Shown in pieces: positions 37,172-46,059 of a DNA stretch of 46,059 bases; position 1 is the stretch's first letter, and every line of letters begins with the position of its first letter. This DNA comes from Bdellovibrionales bacterium (GTDB lineage: Bacteria; Bdellovibrionota; Bdellovibrionia; Bdellovibrionales; UBA1609). Position numbers and translations under genes: made by a program. The notes under the pieces are model-generated. The model ran no database searches. It saw nothing but the letters and a program-made list of their open reading frames with translations, and was not told where the DNA came from. Location: positions 1-46,059 of the forward strand of contig JAAOIH010000009.1 in assembly GCA_015163875.1 (NCBI GenBank), read 5' to 3'.

Positions 37172-40100
37172 TTATATATTCTTTCTTTCCTCTTCGCTGT
37201 CGTTAGCAATTGGAGCTTGATAAGTATCTGTCCCTGGTAAAACTAAATTTTCTTCTTTAGCCTTTGGCATATCTACTCCAATTTTCCATTGAGAATAACA
37301 AGGAAGTCCCGTTCCTGCTGGAATTAATCGTCCCATAATAATATTTTCTTTTAAGCCTTTAAGATTATCCATTTTAGAATTTATAGAAGCCTCGGTTAAT
37401 ACTTTTGTTACCTCTTGAAATGAGGCCGCAGATAACCAGCTTTCTGTACTTAAAGAAGTTTTTGTAATACCTAAAAGAACTGGTTGTCCTGTAGCTAATT
37501 CAACACCTTCTGTTACAGCTAATTTATTAGCCTCTTTAAATCTAACTTTTTCAATTACCTCTCCTTGAATTAATTGAGTGTCGCCAGAGGATAAAATTTT
37601 AATTTTGCTTAACATTTGTCGCAAAATAGTTTCGATATGTTTATCATTTATAGCTACACCCTGAAGCCTGTAAACTTCTTGAACCTCATTTAATAAATAA
37701 GTAGATAGAGCAATTTCGCCTTTAATATCTAACAAATCATGTGGATTAATTTCTCCATCAACAACTGCTTCGCCTGATTTAACAAATTCTCCTTCCATTA
37801 CTTCTGCGTTTTTTCCTTTTGGAACAAAAACTTCGCAAGCATCGCCTGACTCTGGAGTAATTATAATTCGTTGTTTTCCTTTTAAATCTTCTCCAAAACT
37901 AATATAGCCATCAATTGGTGACATAACAGAAGGATCTTTTGGAATGCGGGCCTCAAACAATTCTTTTACTCTAGGTAAGCCACCTGTAATATCTTTTGTT
38001 TTTGAGCCCTCTTTTACCATCTTAGTAATAATGTCACCTGCAAAAATTTCTTGGCCATTATCTACTAATAGCTGAACTCCTGTGGACAAAATATAGCTAA
38101 TGTCTCCGCCTCGTTCAAATTGAATAGGCTCGCCTTTTTTATTTACTAAATGAACAGATGGTTTAGATCCGTCTAAACTTTTATTGTTAATAATTTTTTT
38201 AGCAATAAATCCTGTTGTAGTATCTCTTTCTTCTGTATAGGTTACTCCCATATCTAATCCTACAAATTTAATGTAACCGCCAGCTGCTGCAATAGTAAAT
38301 TTAGAATAAGGATCCCAAGATGCAAGAATGTCAGAGGCTGCTATTTTAGATCCAATTTTATAATTTAAAACAGAACCATAAGGAAGTTTAAAAGATTCTT
38401 TTTCAGAACCACTTCCATCTTTAACAGATAAAATTCCGTTACGACCTAAAATAGTTGTTTTGCCTTCTTTGTTTACAACTGTTTGAACTTTATTTAAATG
38501 CATTTTACCAGAATACTTTGCAATATATTCTGAATCTTCAACATTTCTACTTGCTGCTCCACCTAAATGGAAAGTTCTCATTGTTAACTGAGTTCCTGGT
38601 TCACCAATAGATTGTGCTGCAATAACTCCAACAGCTTCTCCTAAATTAACAATATGCCCTCTTGATAAATCGCGACCATAACATTGAACACAAATCCCTC
38701 TGTCAGACTGACAGGTTAAAGGTGACCTAACGGTAACTTCTTCAACTCCTAATTCATAAATTTTTTCTACAGAAGTTTCTGTAATTTCTTCGTTAGAACC
38801 TAAAACAACTTCTTTTGTGTTTGGCTCTAATATTGGTTTTAGTGTAATGCGTCCTAAAATTTTTTCACCTAAGCTTTGAATAATTTCTCCACCCTCCATT
38901 AAAGCTTTAACATTTATTCCGTTAGATGTTCCGCAATCTTTTTTAGTTACCACAACATCTTGGGCAACATCTACTAAACAACGAGTTAAATATCCAGAGT
39001 TTGCAGTTTTTAAAGCTGTATCTGCTAAACCTTTTCTTGCACCATGTGTTGCAATAAAATATTGAATAACCGATAAACCTTCGCGGTAGTTTGCTGTAAT
39101 TGGAGTTTCAATAATTTCGCCAGATGGTTTTGCAAGTAGTCCACGCATACCTGCTAATTGTTTAATCTGATCAACAGCTCCCCTTGCTCCAGAGTCTGCC
39201 ATAATATAAATGGAGTTAAAGCTATCTGATTTAACTTTTTTTCCATCTACTTCAAAATCTTGTGTTTCAAAATGCTTCATCATTATTTTTGCAACTTTAT
39301 CTGTGGCATTAGACCAAATATCAACAGCTTTATTATATCTTTCACTCTCTGTTGTTAATCCTTCGTCGTATTGTTCTTGAATACTTTGTACTTGTGTAAC
39401 TGCCGCAGCTAGAATTCCATCTTTTTCTTTTGGAATTTTTAAATCTCCAATTGCAATAGAAATACCTGCTTGAGTAGAGTATTCAAAACCTGCTTGCTTT
39501 AAAGAATCTGCTAATAAAACAGTTGCCTTTGGACCAACATTACGAAAACAAAAATCCATTAGCTCTGCTAAAGTTTTTTTATTCATAACTTTATTAACTA
39601 CTTTAAAATCTAAATCTTTAGGTAATTTTCCACCTAAAATTGCTCTACCAACACTAGTTTCATAAAGAGTTCCTGCAATTTTTACTTTTACAGCTGCTTG
39701 TAAATTTACTAATCCTTGGTTGTATGCATATTCTACTTTATCAATAGAGCTAAATACTCTTCCAGTTCCCTTAGCTTCTAAATTAATACGAGTCATCCAG
39801 TATAAACCTAAAACCATATCCTGAGTTGGATTAATTACTGGTTTACCATTGGAGGGGCTTAAAATATTATTGGTAGACATCATTAACACGCGAGCTTCAA
39901 TTTGTGCTTCAATAGATAAAGGTACATGAACAGACATTGTGTCACCGTCAAAATCGGCGTTAAAAGCTGCACAAACTAACGGATGTAATTGAATTGCCTT
40001 TCCCTCATGAAGTAGTGGTTCGAAAGCTTGAATACCTAATCTATGTAAAGTTGGAGCACGGTTTAACAAAACAGGATGCTCTTTTACAACCTCTGATAAA

Positions 40101-41332
40101 ATATCCCAAACTTCATCTACGCCTTCATCAATTAATCTTTTTGCTTGTTTAACTGTTGTTACTAATCCGCGTTTTTCTAATTGGCCACAGATAAATGGTT
40201 TAAATAATTCTAAAGCCATTTTTTTAGGCAAACCACATTGATGTAATCTTAGGTGAGGCCCAACAACAATTACCGAACGGCCAGAGTAATCTACCCTTTT
40301 ACCTAATAAGTTTTGACGAAAACGACCTTGCTTACCTTTTAAGGCGTCACTTAAAGATCGAAGTGGTCGCTTGTTTGCACCTGTAAAAACTTTTCCGCCA
40401 CGACCGTTATCTAACAAAGCATCTACTGCTTCTTGTAGCATTCTTTTTTCGTTACGAATAATAATGTCTGGTGCATTTAAATCTTGTAATTTTTTTAATC
40501 TGTTGTTTCTGTTAATTACTCTTCTGTATAAATCATTTAAATCTGAAGTAGCAAATCTTCCTCCGTCTAAATGAACTAGAGGGCGCAAGTCTGGCGGAAT
40601 AACTGGTAACACTGTTAGTATCATCCACTCAGGTTTGTTATTAGAACCTCTAAAAGATTCTACAATTTTTAAACGCTTAGAAAGTTTTTTCTTTGTTAGC
40701 TCTGATTTAGTTTCGCGAATATCAATACGCAATTGTCTTGATAAAAATTCAAGATCTAAAGAGCGTAGCATTTCAATCACAGCTTCCCCTCCCATTCCAA
40801 CTCTAAAGTGGGGACCGTTTTCGTCTAAAGCTTCTTGGTATTCATTTTCTGACAAAACTTGCATTTCTTTTAATTCTGTTTCCATTGGGTCTAACACCAT
40901 GTGAGATTCACAATACAAAACAGCTTCTAATTCTTTAAGAGTCATTCCTAATAAAGTAACAATACGACTTGGGAGTGATCTTAAAAACCAAACATGGGCT
41001 ACTGGAGAAACTAAACTAATATGACCCATTCTTTCGCGGCGAACTTTAGAGCGAGTAACTTCTACTCCACATTTTTCACAAACAACGCCTCTGTACTTCA
41101 TTCTTTTATATTTTCCGCAAAGACATTCGTAATCTTTTATTGGTCCAAAAATTTTAGCACAAAATAAACCCTCTCGTTCTGGTTTAAAAGTTCTATAGTT
41201 AATTGTTTCTGGTTTTTTTACTTCGCCAAAAGACCAACTTTTGATCTTTTCTGCTGAAGCTAAAGAAACTTGAATTCCTTTAATTGATAAAGGTGATTGT
41301 GGTTTGTCTAAAAAGTTAAGTAAGTCTTTCAA
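37172..41332 (-). CDS. rpoC: RNA polymerase beta' subunit
   Basis: [65 protein letters not shown]. Confidence 0.98.
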   Translation of the reverse strand: MKDLLNFLDKPQSPLSIKGIQVSLASAEKIKSWSFGEVKKPETINYRTFKPEREGLFCAKIFGPIKDYECLCGKYKRMKYRGVVCEKCGVEVTRSKVRRERMGHISLVSPVAHVWFLRSLPSRIVTLLGMTLKELEAVLYCESHMVLDPMETELKEMQVLSENEYQEALDENGPHFRVGMGGEAVIEMLRSLDLEFLSRQLRIDIRETKSELTKKKLSKRLKIVESFRGSNNKPEWMILTVLPVIPPDLRPLVHLDGGRFATSDLNDLYRRVINRNNRLKKLQDLNAPDIIIRNEKRMLQEAVDALLDNGRGGKVFTGANKRPLRSLSDALKGKQGRFRQNLLGKRVDYSGRSVIVVGPHLRLHQCGLPKKMALELFKPFICGQLEKRGLVTTVKQAKRLIDEGVDEVWDILSEVVKEHPVLLNRAPTLHRLGIQAFEPLLHEGKAIQLHPLVCAAFNADFDGDTMSVHVPLSIEAQIEARVLMMSTNNILSPSNGKPVINPTQDMVLGLYWMTRINLEAKGTGRVFSSIDKVEYAYNQGLVNLQAAVKVKIAGTLYETSVGRAILGGKLPKDLDFKVVNKVMNKKTLAELMDFCFRNVGPKATVLLADSLKQAGFEYSTQAGISIAIGDLKIPKEKDGILAAAVTQVQSIQEQYDEGLTTESERYNKAVDIWSNATDKVAKIMMKHFETQDFEVDGKKVKSDSFNSIYIMADSGARGAVDQIKQLAGMRGLLAKPSGEIIETPITANYREGLSVIQYFIATHGARKGLADTALKTANSGYLTRCLVDVAQDVVVTKKDCGTSNGINVKALMEGGEIIQSLGEKILGRITLKPILEPNTKEVVLGSNEEITETSVEKIYELGVEEVTVRSPLTCQSDRGICVQCYGRDLSRGHIVNLGEAVGVIAAQSIGEPGTQLTMRTFHLGGAASRNVEDSEYIAKYSGKMHLNKVQTVVNKEGKTTILGRNGILSVKDGSGSEKESFKLPYGSVLNYKIGSKIAASDILASWDPYSKFTIAAAGGYIKFVGLDMGVTYTEERDTTTGFIAKKIINNKSLDGSKPSVHLVNKKGEPIQFERGGDISYILSTGVQLLVDNGQEIFAGDIITKMVKEGSKTKDITGGLPRVKELFEARIPKDPSVMSPIDGYISFGEDLKGKQRIIITPESGDACEVFVPKGKNAEVMEGEFVKSGEAVVDGEINPHDLLDIKGEIALSTYLLNEVQEVYRLQGVAINDKHIETILRQMLSKIKILSSGDTQLIQGEVIEKVRFKEANKLAVTEGVELATGQPVLLGITKTSLSTESWLSAASFQEVTKVLTEASINSKMDNLKGLKENIIMGRLIPAGTGLPCYSQWKIGVDMPKAKEENLVLPGTDTYQAPIANDSEEERKNI

Positions 41333-41387
41333 AAGAACTCCTGTTTTTTATTTTTTCTTTTTTGTTTGCTCTATTAATAAAAAGGTT

Positions 41388-44300
41388 TTAGCTATTAAAA
41401 CCTTTTTCCTCAGAAATTACCGCTTTGTTATCTTCTGTTAAAATATCTGATTTTACTAAATTAATATCTAATGCCAAACTTTGTAGTTCGCGAATTAAAA
41501 CATTAAAAGATTCTGGCAAGCCTGGCTCTAATACATTTTCTCCTTTAACAATACTTTCATAAATACGAGTACGACCTGCAACATCATCAGATTTTACTGT
41601 TAAAAATTCTTGTAAAGAATATGCGGCTCCGTAAGCCTCCATAGCCCAAACTTCCATCTCTCCTAGTCTTTGTCCTCCAAATTGTGCTTTACCACTTAAT
41701 GGTTGTTGAGAAACTAAAGAGTATGGCCCAATAGATCTGGCATGTATTTTTTCTTCTACTAAATGATTTAGTTTTAATACATACATAATTCCAACAGTTA
41801 CATCATTATGAAAAGCCTCTCCAGTTCTTCCGTCAAACAAAGTTGTTTGTCCTGTTTTTGGTAAGCCAGCTAAGTCTAACAAACTTTTAATATTATCTTC
41901 ACTTGCTCCGTCAAAAACTGGAGTAGCTATGTGAACGCCATTTTTTGCTTGCTTTGCAATTCCTTTTAAAGAATTGTCGTCTGCTGTATTAATTTTTTCT
42001 TGTAAATCTTTATTTTGATAAATTTTATTTAATTTATCTCGCATTTTATTAGCATTAAATTCTTCAAGCATTTCTTCTAACTGGTTTCCTAAATCAAAAG
42101 CTGCCCAGCCTAAGTGAGTTTCTAAAATTTGACCAATGTTCATACGAGAAGGAACACCTAGCGGATTTAAAACCATATCAACAGGTCTGCCATCAGCTAA
42201 ATAAGGCATATCTGCCTCTGGTAAAATACGAGAAACAACAACTTTGTTTCCGTGACGACCAGCTAATTTATCTCCAACTTGAATGCGTCGTTTAATGGCT
42301 ACATAAACTTTAACAACTTTAATTACTCCAGGAGATAATTCGTCACCTCTAGATAATCTGTCTGATTTATCTCCAAAAATAACTTTAACTGCTTTTAATT
42401 TACTACGAACAGCTGTTACTATTTGAGTAACTTGTTTTTCTAAATCTGGAGTAACAGGAATGTAACTTAAAAACTCAAATGGAATAGCTTCTAAATCATC
42501 AGACCCAATTACTTGACCTTTTTTTAATAATTCAACAGATCCGTCTTCGTTTAAAAATTGATCAGAAGATTTTTGTCCAATTAATAAATCTTTAATGCTA
42601 TCTAGTGCAGCATTTTTAATCATATTTTCTTCGGTTAAAAGATCTTTAGCAATTTTTTCTTGTTTACTTTCTACAATAGCTTTGTGACGATCGTCGTCTC
42701 CAACTCCATCGCGATTGTAAATTTGTACATCGATTACTGTACCAACAACACCAGATGGAACTCTTAAAGAAGAGTCTCTAAAATCACCGGCCTTGTCTCC
42801 AAAAATTGCACGCAATAATTTTTCTTCTGGAGAAAGTTGAGTTTCACCTTTTGGAGTTACCTTTCCAACTAAAATACTACCAGGAGATACTTCTGCACCA
42901 ATTCTAATAATACCGTTGTTATCAATGTCTACTAAATCACTATCGCTAATGTTAGCAATGTCTCTGGTAATTTCTTCGGCTCCTAATTTTGTGTCACGAG
43001 CTAAACATTCAAAGGCTTCTATGTGTATAGAAGTATAAACATCTTTTTTTACTAATCTTTCAGAAATTAAAACTGAATCCTCAAAGTTGTAACCCATCCA
43101 AGGAGTAAATGCCACCAACATATTTTGACCTAAAGCTAATTCTCCAAGTTCTGTTGCTGGTCCATCTGCGATAACATCGCCTTTTTTTACAATGTCGCCA
43201 ACTCTAACTAATGCTGTTTGATTAAAACAAGTGTTTTGATTTGTTTTGCGATATTTAACTAAATTATAAATATCTATATTTGCTCCCATAGCTCCTTTTT
43301 TAGCGCTACGACGAACTACAATACGATTTGCTTCTACCTCTACAACTGATCCTTCGTTGGAACAAACAATACTTGTTCCAGAATCACGAGCGATAAATTT
43401 TTCCATTCCAGTTCCAACTAAAGGAGCCGCAGATTTAATCATAGGCACTGCTTGTCTTTGCATGTTTGCGCCCATTAAAGCACGGTTTGCATCATCATGT
43501 TCTAAAAATGGAATTAATGCAGTTGCAACAGAAATTAATTGTCCTGGCGAAACATCCATTAACTCTACTTCTTCTTTTGCTACATTTTCATACTCACCCA
43601 TTCTACGAATAGTAAGTTTGTCATCTTTTACTTTATTGCCTTCTCTATTTATTTGAGAAATTTTCTTATCTTTTTCATCTAGTGCTGACATATAAATAAT
43701 GTCATCATTAATAACTGCATTGTTTACTCTTCTAAAAGGAGTTTCGATAAAACCATAATCATTAACTTTAGCATAAGTTGCTAAGGCAGATATTAATCCA
43801 ATGTTTGGCCCCTCGGGAGTTTCAATAGGACATATTCTTCCATAATGAGTATGATGAACATCACGAACTTCAAAGCCGGCTCTGTCACGAGATAAACCGC
43901 CAGGCCCTAAGGCAGACAATCTTCTTTTATGAGTTACCTCTGATAAAGGATTAATTTGATCCATAAATTGTGATAACTGACCTAAGCCAAAAAATTCTTT
44001 AATTACAGAATTAATAGCACTTGAGTTTACTAAGTCATAAGGCATTACTGCTTCTAAATCTTGTTGGAATCCTACTTTTTCACGAATAGATTTTTCCATT
44101 CTAACTAAGCCTAAGCGATATTGGTTTTCTAGTAATTCGCCAACAGCTCTTACTCGTCGATTACCTAAATGATCAATGTCATCTATGTCGCCTTTTCCGT
44201 CTTTAATATTTAATAAAATTTTAACAGTAGATAAAATATCATCATTTGTAAGCACATGATGATCTAGTGGAGGGGGTGTTACTAAAGATTCAATTCTGTG

Positions 44301-45563
44301 ATTAATTTTTAAACGACCAACCTTTCCTAAGTTGTAAGTATTTTCGTCAAAAAATAATCTGTTTAAAAATTTTGTAGCAGATTCTAAATCAGCTGGGTCG
44401 CCAGGTCGTTGTCTGCGATATAATTCTAAAATAGCTTCGTCTTTAGTTGAAACTTTATCTAACAATAAAGTATTTCTTAAATGATTTCCTACAGAAAATT
44501 TATCAAAAAATATAACAGAAAATTCTTTTAATTTTAATTCTGCAATAATATTTAAAACTTCTTCTGTAATATCTGTATTAACATCGGCTACAATTTCGCC
44601 TGTTTCTAGGTTAATAATTGGTTCAGACAAAGTAACGCCTAGTAAATTTTCTTTTTCCATTCTGACATCTTTAATTTTTGCCTGCTCTACTTTTTTAACA
44701 GTAGCTCTGGTGATACGACGACCACGAGAAACAATAATGTTGCCCTCTTTGTCAAAAATATCTGCCCCTGCTCTTTGTCCAAGCAGTGAATTTATATCTA
44801 ATGCGTATTTATAAGTTCCATCTTTTTGAGGTTTTAAAATATCAGATTTATAATAATAATTTAATAAAGATTGATCGTCATAGCCTAAAGCTTTTAATAA
44901 AATAGTGGCTGGAAATTTACGACGCCTATCAATGCTTGCATATAATATATTTTTTTGGTCAAATTCAAAATCTAACCAAGATCCACGATAAGGAATCATT
45001 CGTGCAGAGTGAAGTAGTTTTCCAATAACACTTCCCTTTCCGTTATCATGTTCAAAAAATATACCTGGTGAACGGTGTAATTGACTTACAACTACTCTTT
45101 CGATTCCGTTAATTACAAATGATGCATTGTTTGTCATTAATGGTATTTCGCCCATATAAACTTCTTGCTCTCTTACATCTTTTACAATTTTTGGTTCGTC
45201 AGAATTTTTATTTGTTCTTTCTGAAATATCAAAAATAACTAAACGAAAATTAACTTTTAAAGAAGACGAGTAGTTCATTCCTCTTTGTAAACATTCTTCA
45301 ACATCATATTTTGGCGACTCTAGTCGGTAACCTAAATATTCTAGTTGAATACTTTTGTTAAAGTCTACAACTGGAAAAACAGATTTAAATACTCCATGTA
45401 ATCCTTGATCCAACCTTTTGTCAGAATCAAAGTCTGATTGCAAAAAGTTTTTATAAGAATCTCTTTGAAGATTAATTAAATTTGGTATTTTAATATCTAC
45501 TTTTATTTTACCAAAATTATGTCGTAGACGAATTTGAGAGGCTGCGTACGGGATAGTGCCCAT
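41388..45563 (-). CDS. rpoB: RNA polymerase beta subunit
   Basis: GQLSQFMDQINPLSEVTHKRRLSALGPGGLSRDRAGFEVRDVH, GRHGNKVVVSRILPEADMPYLADG. Confidence 0.98.
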   Translation of the reverse strand: MGTIPYAASQIRLRHNFGKIKVDIKIPNLINLQRDSYKNFLQSDFDSDKRLDQGLHGVFKSVFPVVDFNKSIQLEYLGYRLESPKYDVEECLQRGMNYSSSLKVNFRLVIFDISERTNKNSDEPKIVKDVREQEVYMGEIPLMTNNASFVINGIERVVVSQLHRSPGIFFEHDNGKGSVIGKLLHSARMIPYRGSWLDFEFDQKNILYASIDRRRKFPATILLKALGYDDQSLLNYYYKSDILKPQKDGTYKYALDINSLLGQRAGADIFDKEGNIIVSRGRRITRATVKKVEQAKIKDVRMEKENLLGVTLSEPIINLETGEIVADVNTDITEEVLNIIAELKLKEFSVIFFDKFSVGNHLRNTLLLDKVSTKDEAILELYRRQRPGDPADLESATKFLNRLFFDENTYNLGKVGRLKINHRIESLVTPPPLDHHVLTNDDILSTVKILLNIKDGKGDIDDIDHLGNRRVRAVGELLENQYRLGLVRMEKSIREKVGFQQDLEAVMPYDLVNSSAINSVIKEFFGLGQLSQFMDQINPLSEVTHKRRLSALGPGGLSRDRAGFEVRDVHHTHYGRICPIETPEGPNIGLISALATYAKVNDYGFIETPFRRVNNAVINDDIIYMSALDEKDKKISQINREGNKVKDDKLTIRRMGEYENVAKEEVELMDVSPGQLISVATALIPFLEHDDANRALMGANMQRQAVPMIKSAAPLVGTGMEKFIARDSGTSIVCSNEGSVVEVEANRIVVRRSAKKGAMGANIDIYNLVKYRKTNQNTCFNQTALVRVGDIVKKGDVIADGPATELGELALGQNMLVAFTPWMGYNFEDSVLISERLVKKDVYTSIHIEAFECLARDTKLGAEEITRDIANISDSDLVDIDNNGIIRIGAEVSPGSILVGKVTPKGETQLSPEEKLLRAIFGDKAGDFRDSSLRVPSGVVGTVIDVQIYNRDGVGDDDRHKAIVESKQEKIAKDLLTEENMIKNAALDSIKDLLIGQKSSDQFLNEDGSVELLKKGQVIGSDDLEAIPFEFLSYIPVTPDLEKQVTQIVTAVRSKLKAVKVIFGDKSDRLSRGDELSPGVIKVVKVYVAIKRRIQVGDKLAGRHGNKVVVSRILPEADMPYLADGRPVDMVLNPLGVPSRMNIGQILETHLGWAAFDLGNQLEEMLEEFNANKMRDKLNKIYQNKDLQEKINTADDNSLKGIAKQAKNGVHIATPVFDGASEDNIKSLLDLAGLPKTGQTTLFDGRTGEAFHNDVTVGIMYVLKLNHLVEEKIHARSIGPYSLVSQQPLSGKAQFGGQRLGEMEVWAMEAYGAAYSLQEFLTVKSDDVAGRTRIYESIVKGENVLEPGLPESFNVLIRELQSLALDINLVKSDILTEDNKAVISEEKGFNS

Positions 45564-45609
45564 TGTATCTCCTAATTAATTAACTATTTTTCAACACACA
45601 AGTAACAAA

Positions 45610-45645
45610 TATTTTTGGCTATTATTTATATATTAGCCAAAAATA
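45610..45645 (-). terminator. Hairpin in the rplL-rpoB gap, candidate attenuator
   Basis: Perfect 12-bp inverted repeat TATTTTTGGCTA / TAGCCAAAAATA with 12-nt loop. Confidence 0.55.
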
Positions 45646-45665
45646 AAAAATCATAAAAGCTTAAG

Positions 45666-46037
45666 CTATTTAACTTCAACTGTTGCACCAGCTTTTGTTA
45701 AAGCTGCTTTAATTTTTTCTGCTTCATCTTTTGGAATTCCTGTTTTTACAGGTTTCGGAGCAGCTTCTACTAATTCTTTTGCTTCTTTTAACCCAAGTCC
45801 TGTAATTGTTCTAACTTCTTTAATTACAGAAATTTTGCTATCTCCTGCTGCAGATAATACTACATCAAATTCTGTTTTTTCTTCAGATGCAGCAGCGGCA
45901 CCAGCGGCTGGAGCAGCGGCAACAGCGGCAGCTGCACTTACTCCCCACTTTTCTTCTAATTCTGTTACTAATTTTGAAACTTCTAATACTGACATATTAG
46001 ATAAAAATTCTACTACTTCTTCTTGTTTAATGGCCAT
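45666..46037 (-). CDS. rplL: 50S ribosomal protein L7/L12
   Basis: Ala-rich hinge; [71 protein letters not shown]. Confidence 0.98.
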   Translation of the reverse strand: MAIKQEEVVEFLSNMSVLEVSKLVTELEEKWGVSAAAAVAAAPAAGAAAASEEKTEFDVVLSAAGDSKISVIKEVRTITGLGLKEAKELVEAAPKPVKTGIPKDEAEKIKAALTKAGATVEVK

Positions 46038-46059
46038 TTTATTCTCCTTAATTATTGTT

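Noticed and set aside
40371-40904. Plus-strand ORFs opposite rpoC and rpoB (also 43357..43656)
   Set aside because: Antisense shadows of universally conserved genes.
41388-45563. Possible rifampicin-resistance substitutions in RpoB (QFMDQIN, DVHHTHYGR)
   Set aside because: The position equivalent to E. coli N518 and P552 varies naturally among bacteria (for example B. subtilis), and the main resistance positions (D516, H526, S531) look wild type.

Overview
AT-rich bacterial chromosomal window, mostly densely packed minus-strand core genes. The lineage looks like a low-GC Bdellovibrionota or 'delta'-type Gram-negative, but this is inferred from gene content and was not tested. Left part: the 3' end of lptD converging on an rRNA-processing/translation operon (ffh, Lys1-like saccharopine dehydrogenase, rpsP, KH protein, rimM, S9 prolyl-oligopeptidase, trmD, rplS, rnhB, yraN). 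Middle: an ABC-2 exporter, a strong inverted/tandem repeat next to tRNA-fMet, an oxyR/ahpC divergent pair, a small accessory block of secreted proteins of unknown function (1030 aa, 196 aa, 288 aa), tRNA-Cys, comM, a LCM-type methyltransferase, a cystathionine beta-synthase-like enzyme, an SLC12-like transporter, metG, a lipoprotein, fadJ/fadI, maeB, a solitary LuxR-HTH protein, a zinc-ribbon methyltransferase, lysC and a cupredoxin. Right end: rplL-rpoB-rpoC-rpsL-rpsG. No CRISPR array, rRNA, phage or transposase was seen. The most noteworthy observations are: three tandem 15/16-bp minimal ORFs (ATG-codon-stop) running directly into the metG start codon; the inverted repeat cluster upstream of tRNA-fMet; the uncharacterised secreted block at 13.9-18.8 kb, including a CX4C-repeat protein and a weak ADP-ribosyltransferase-like candidate; a non-canonical residue next to the RpoC catalytic aspartates; and two foreign enzymes embedded in the rpsP-trmD operon.
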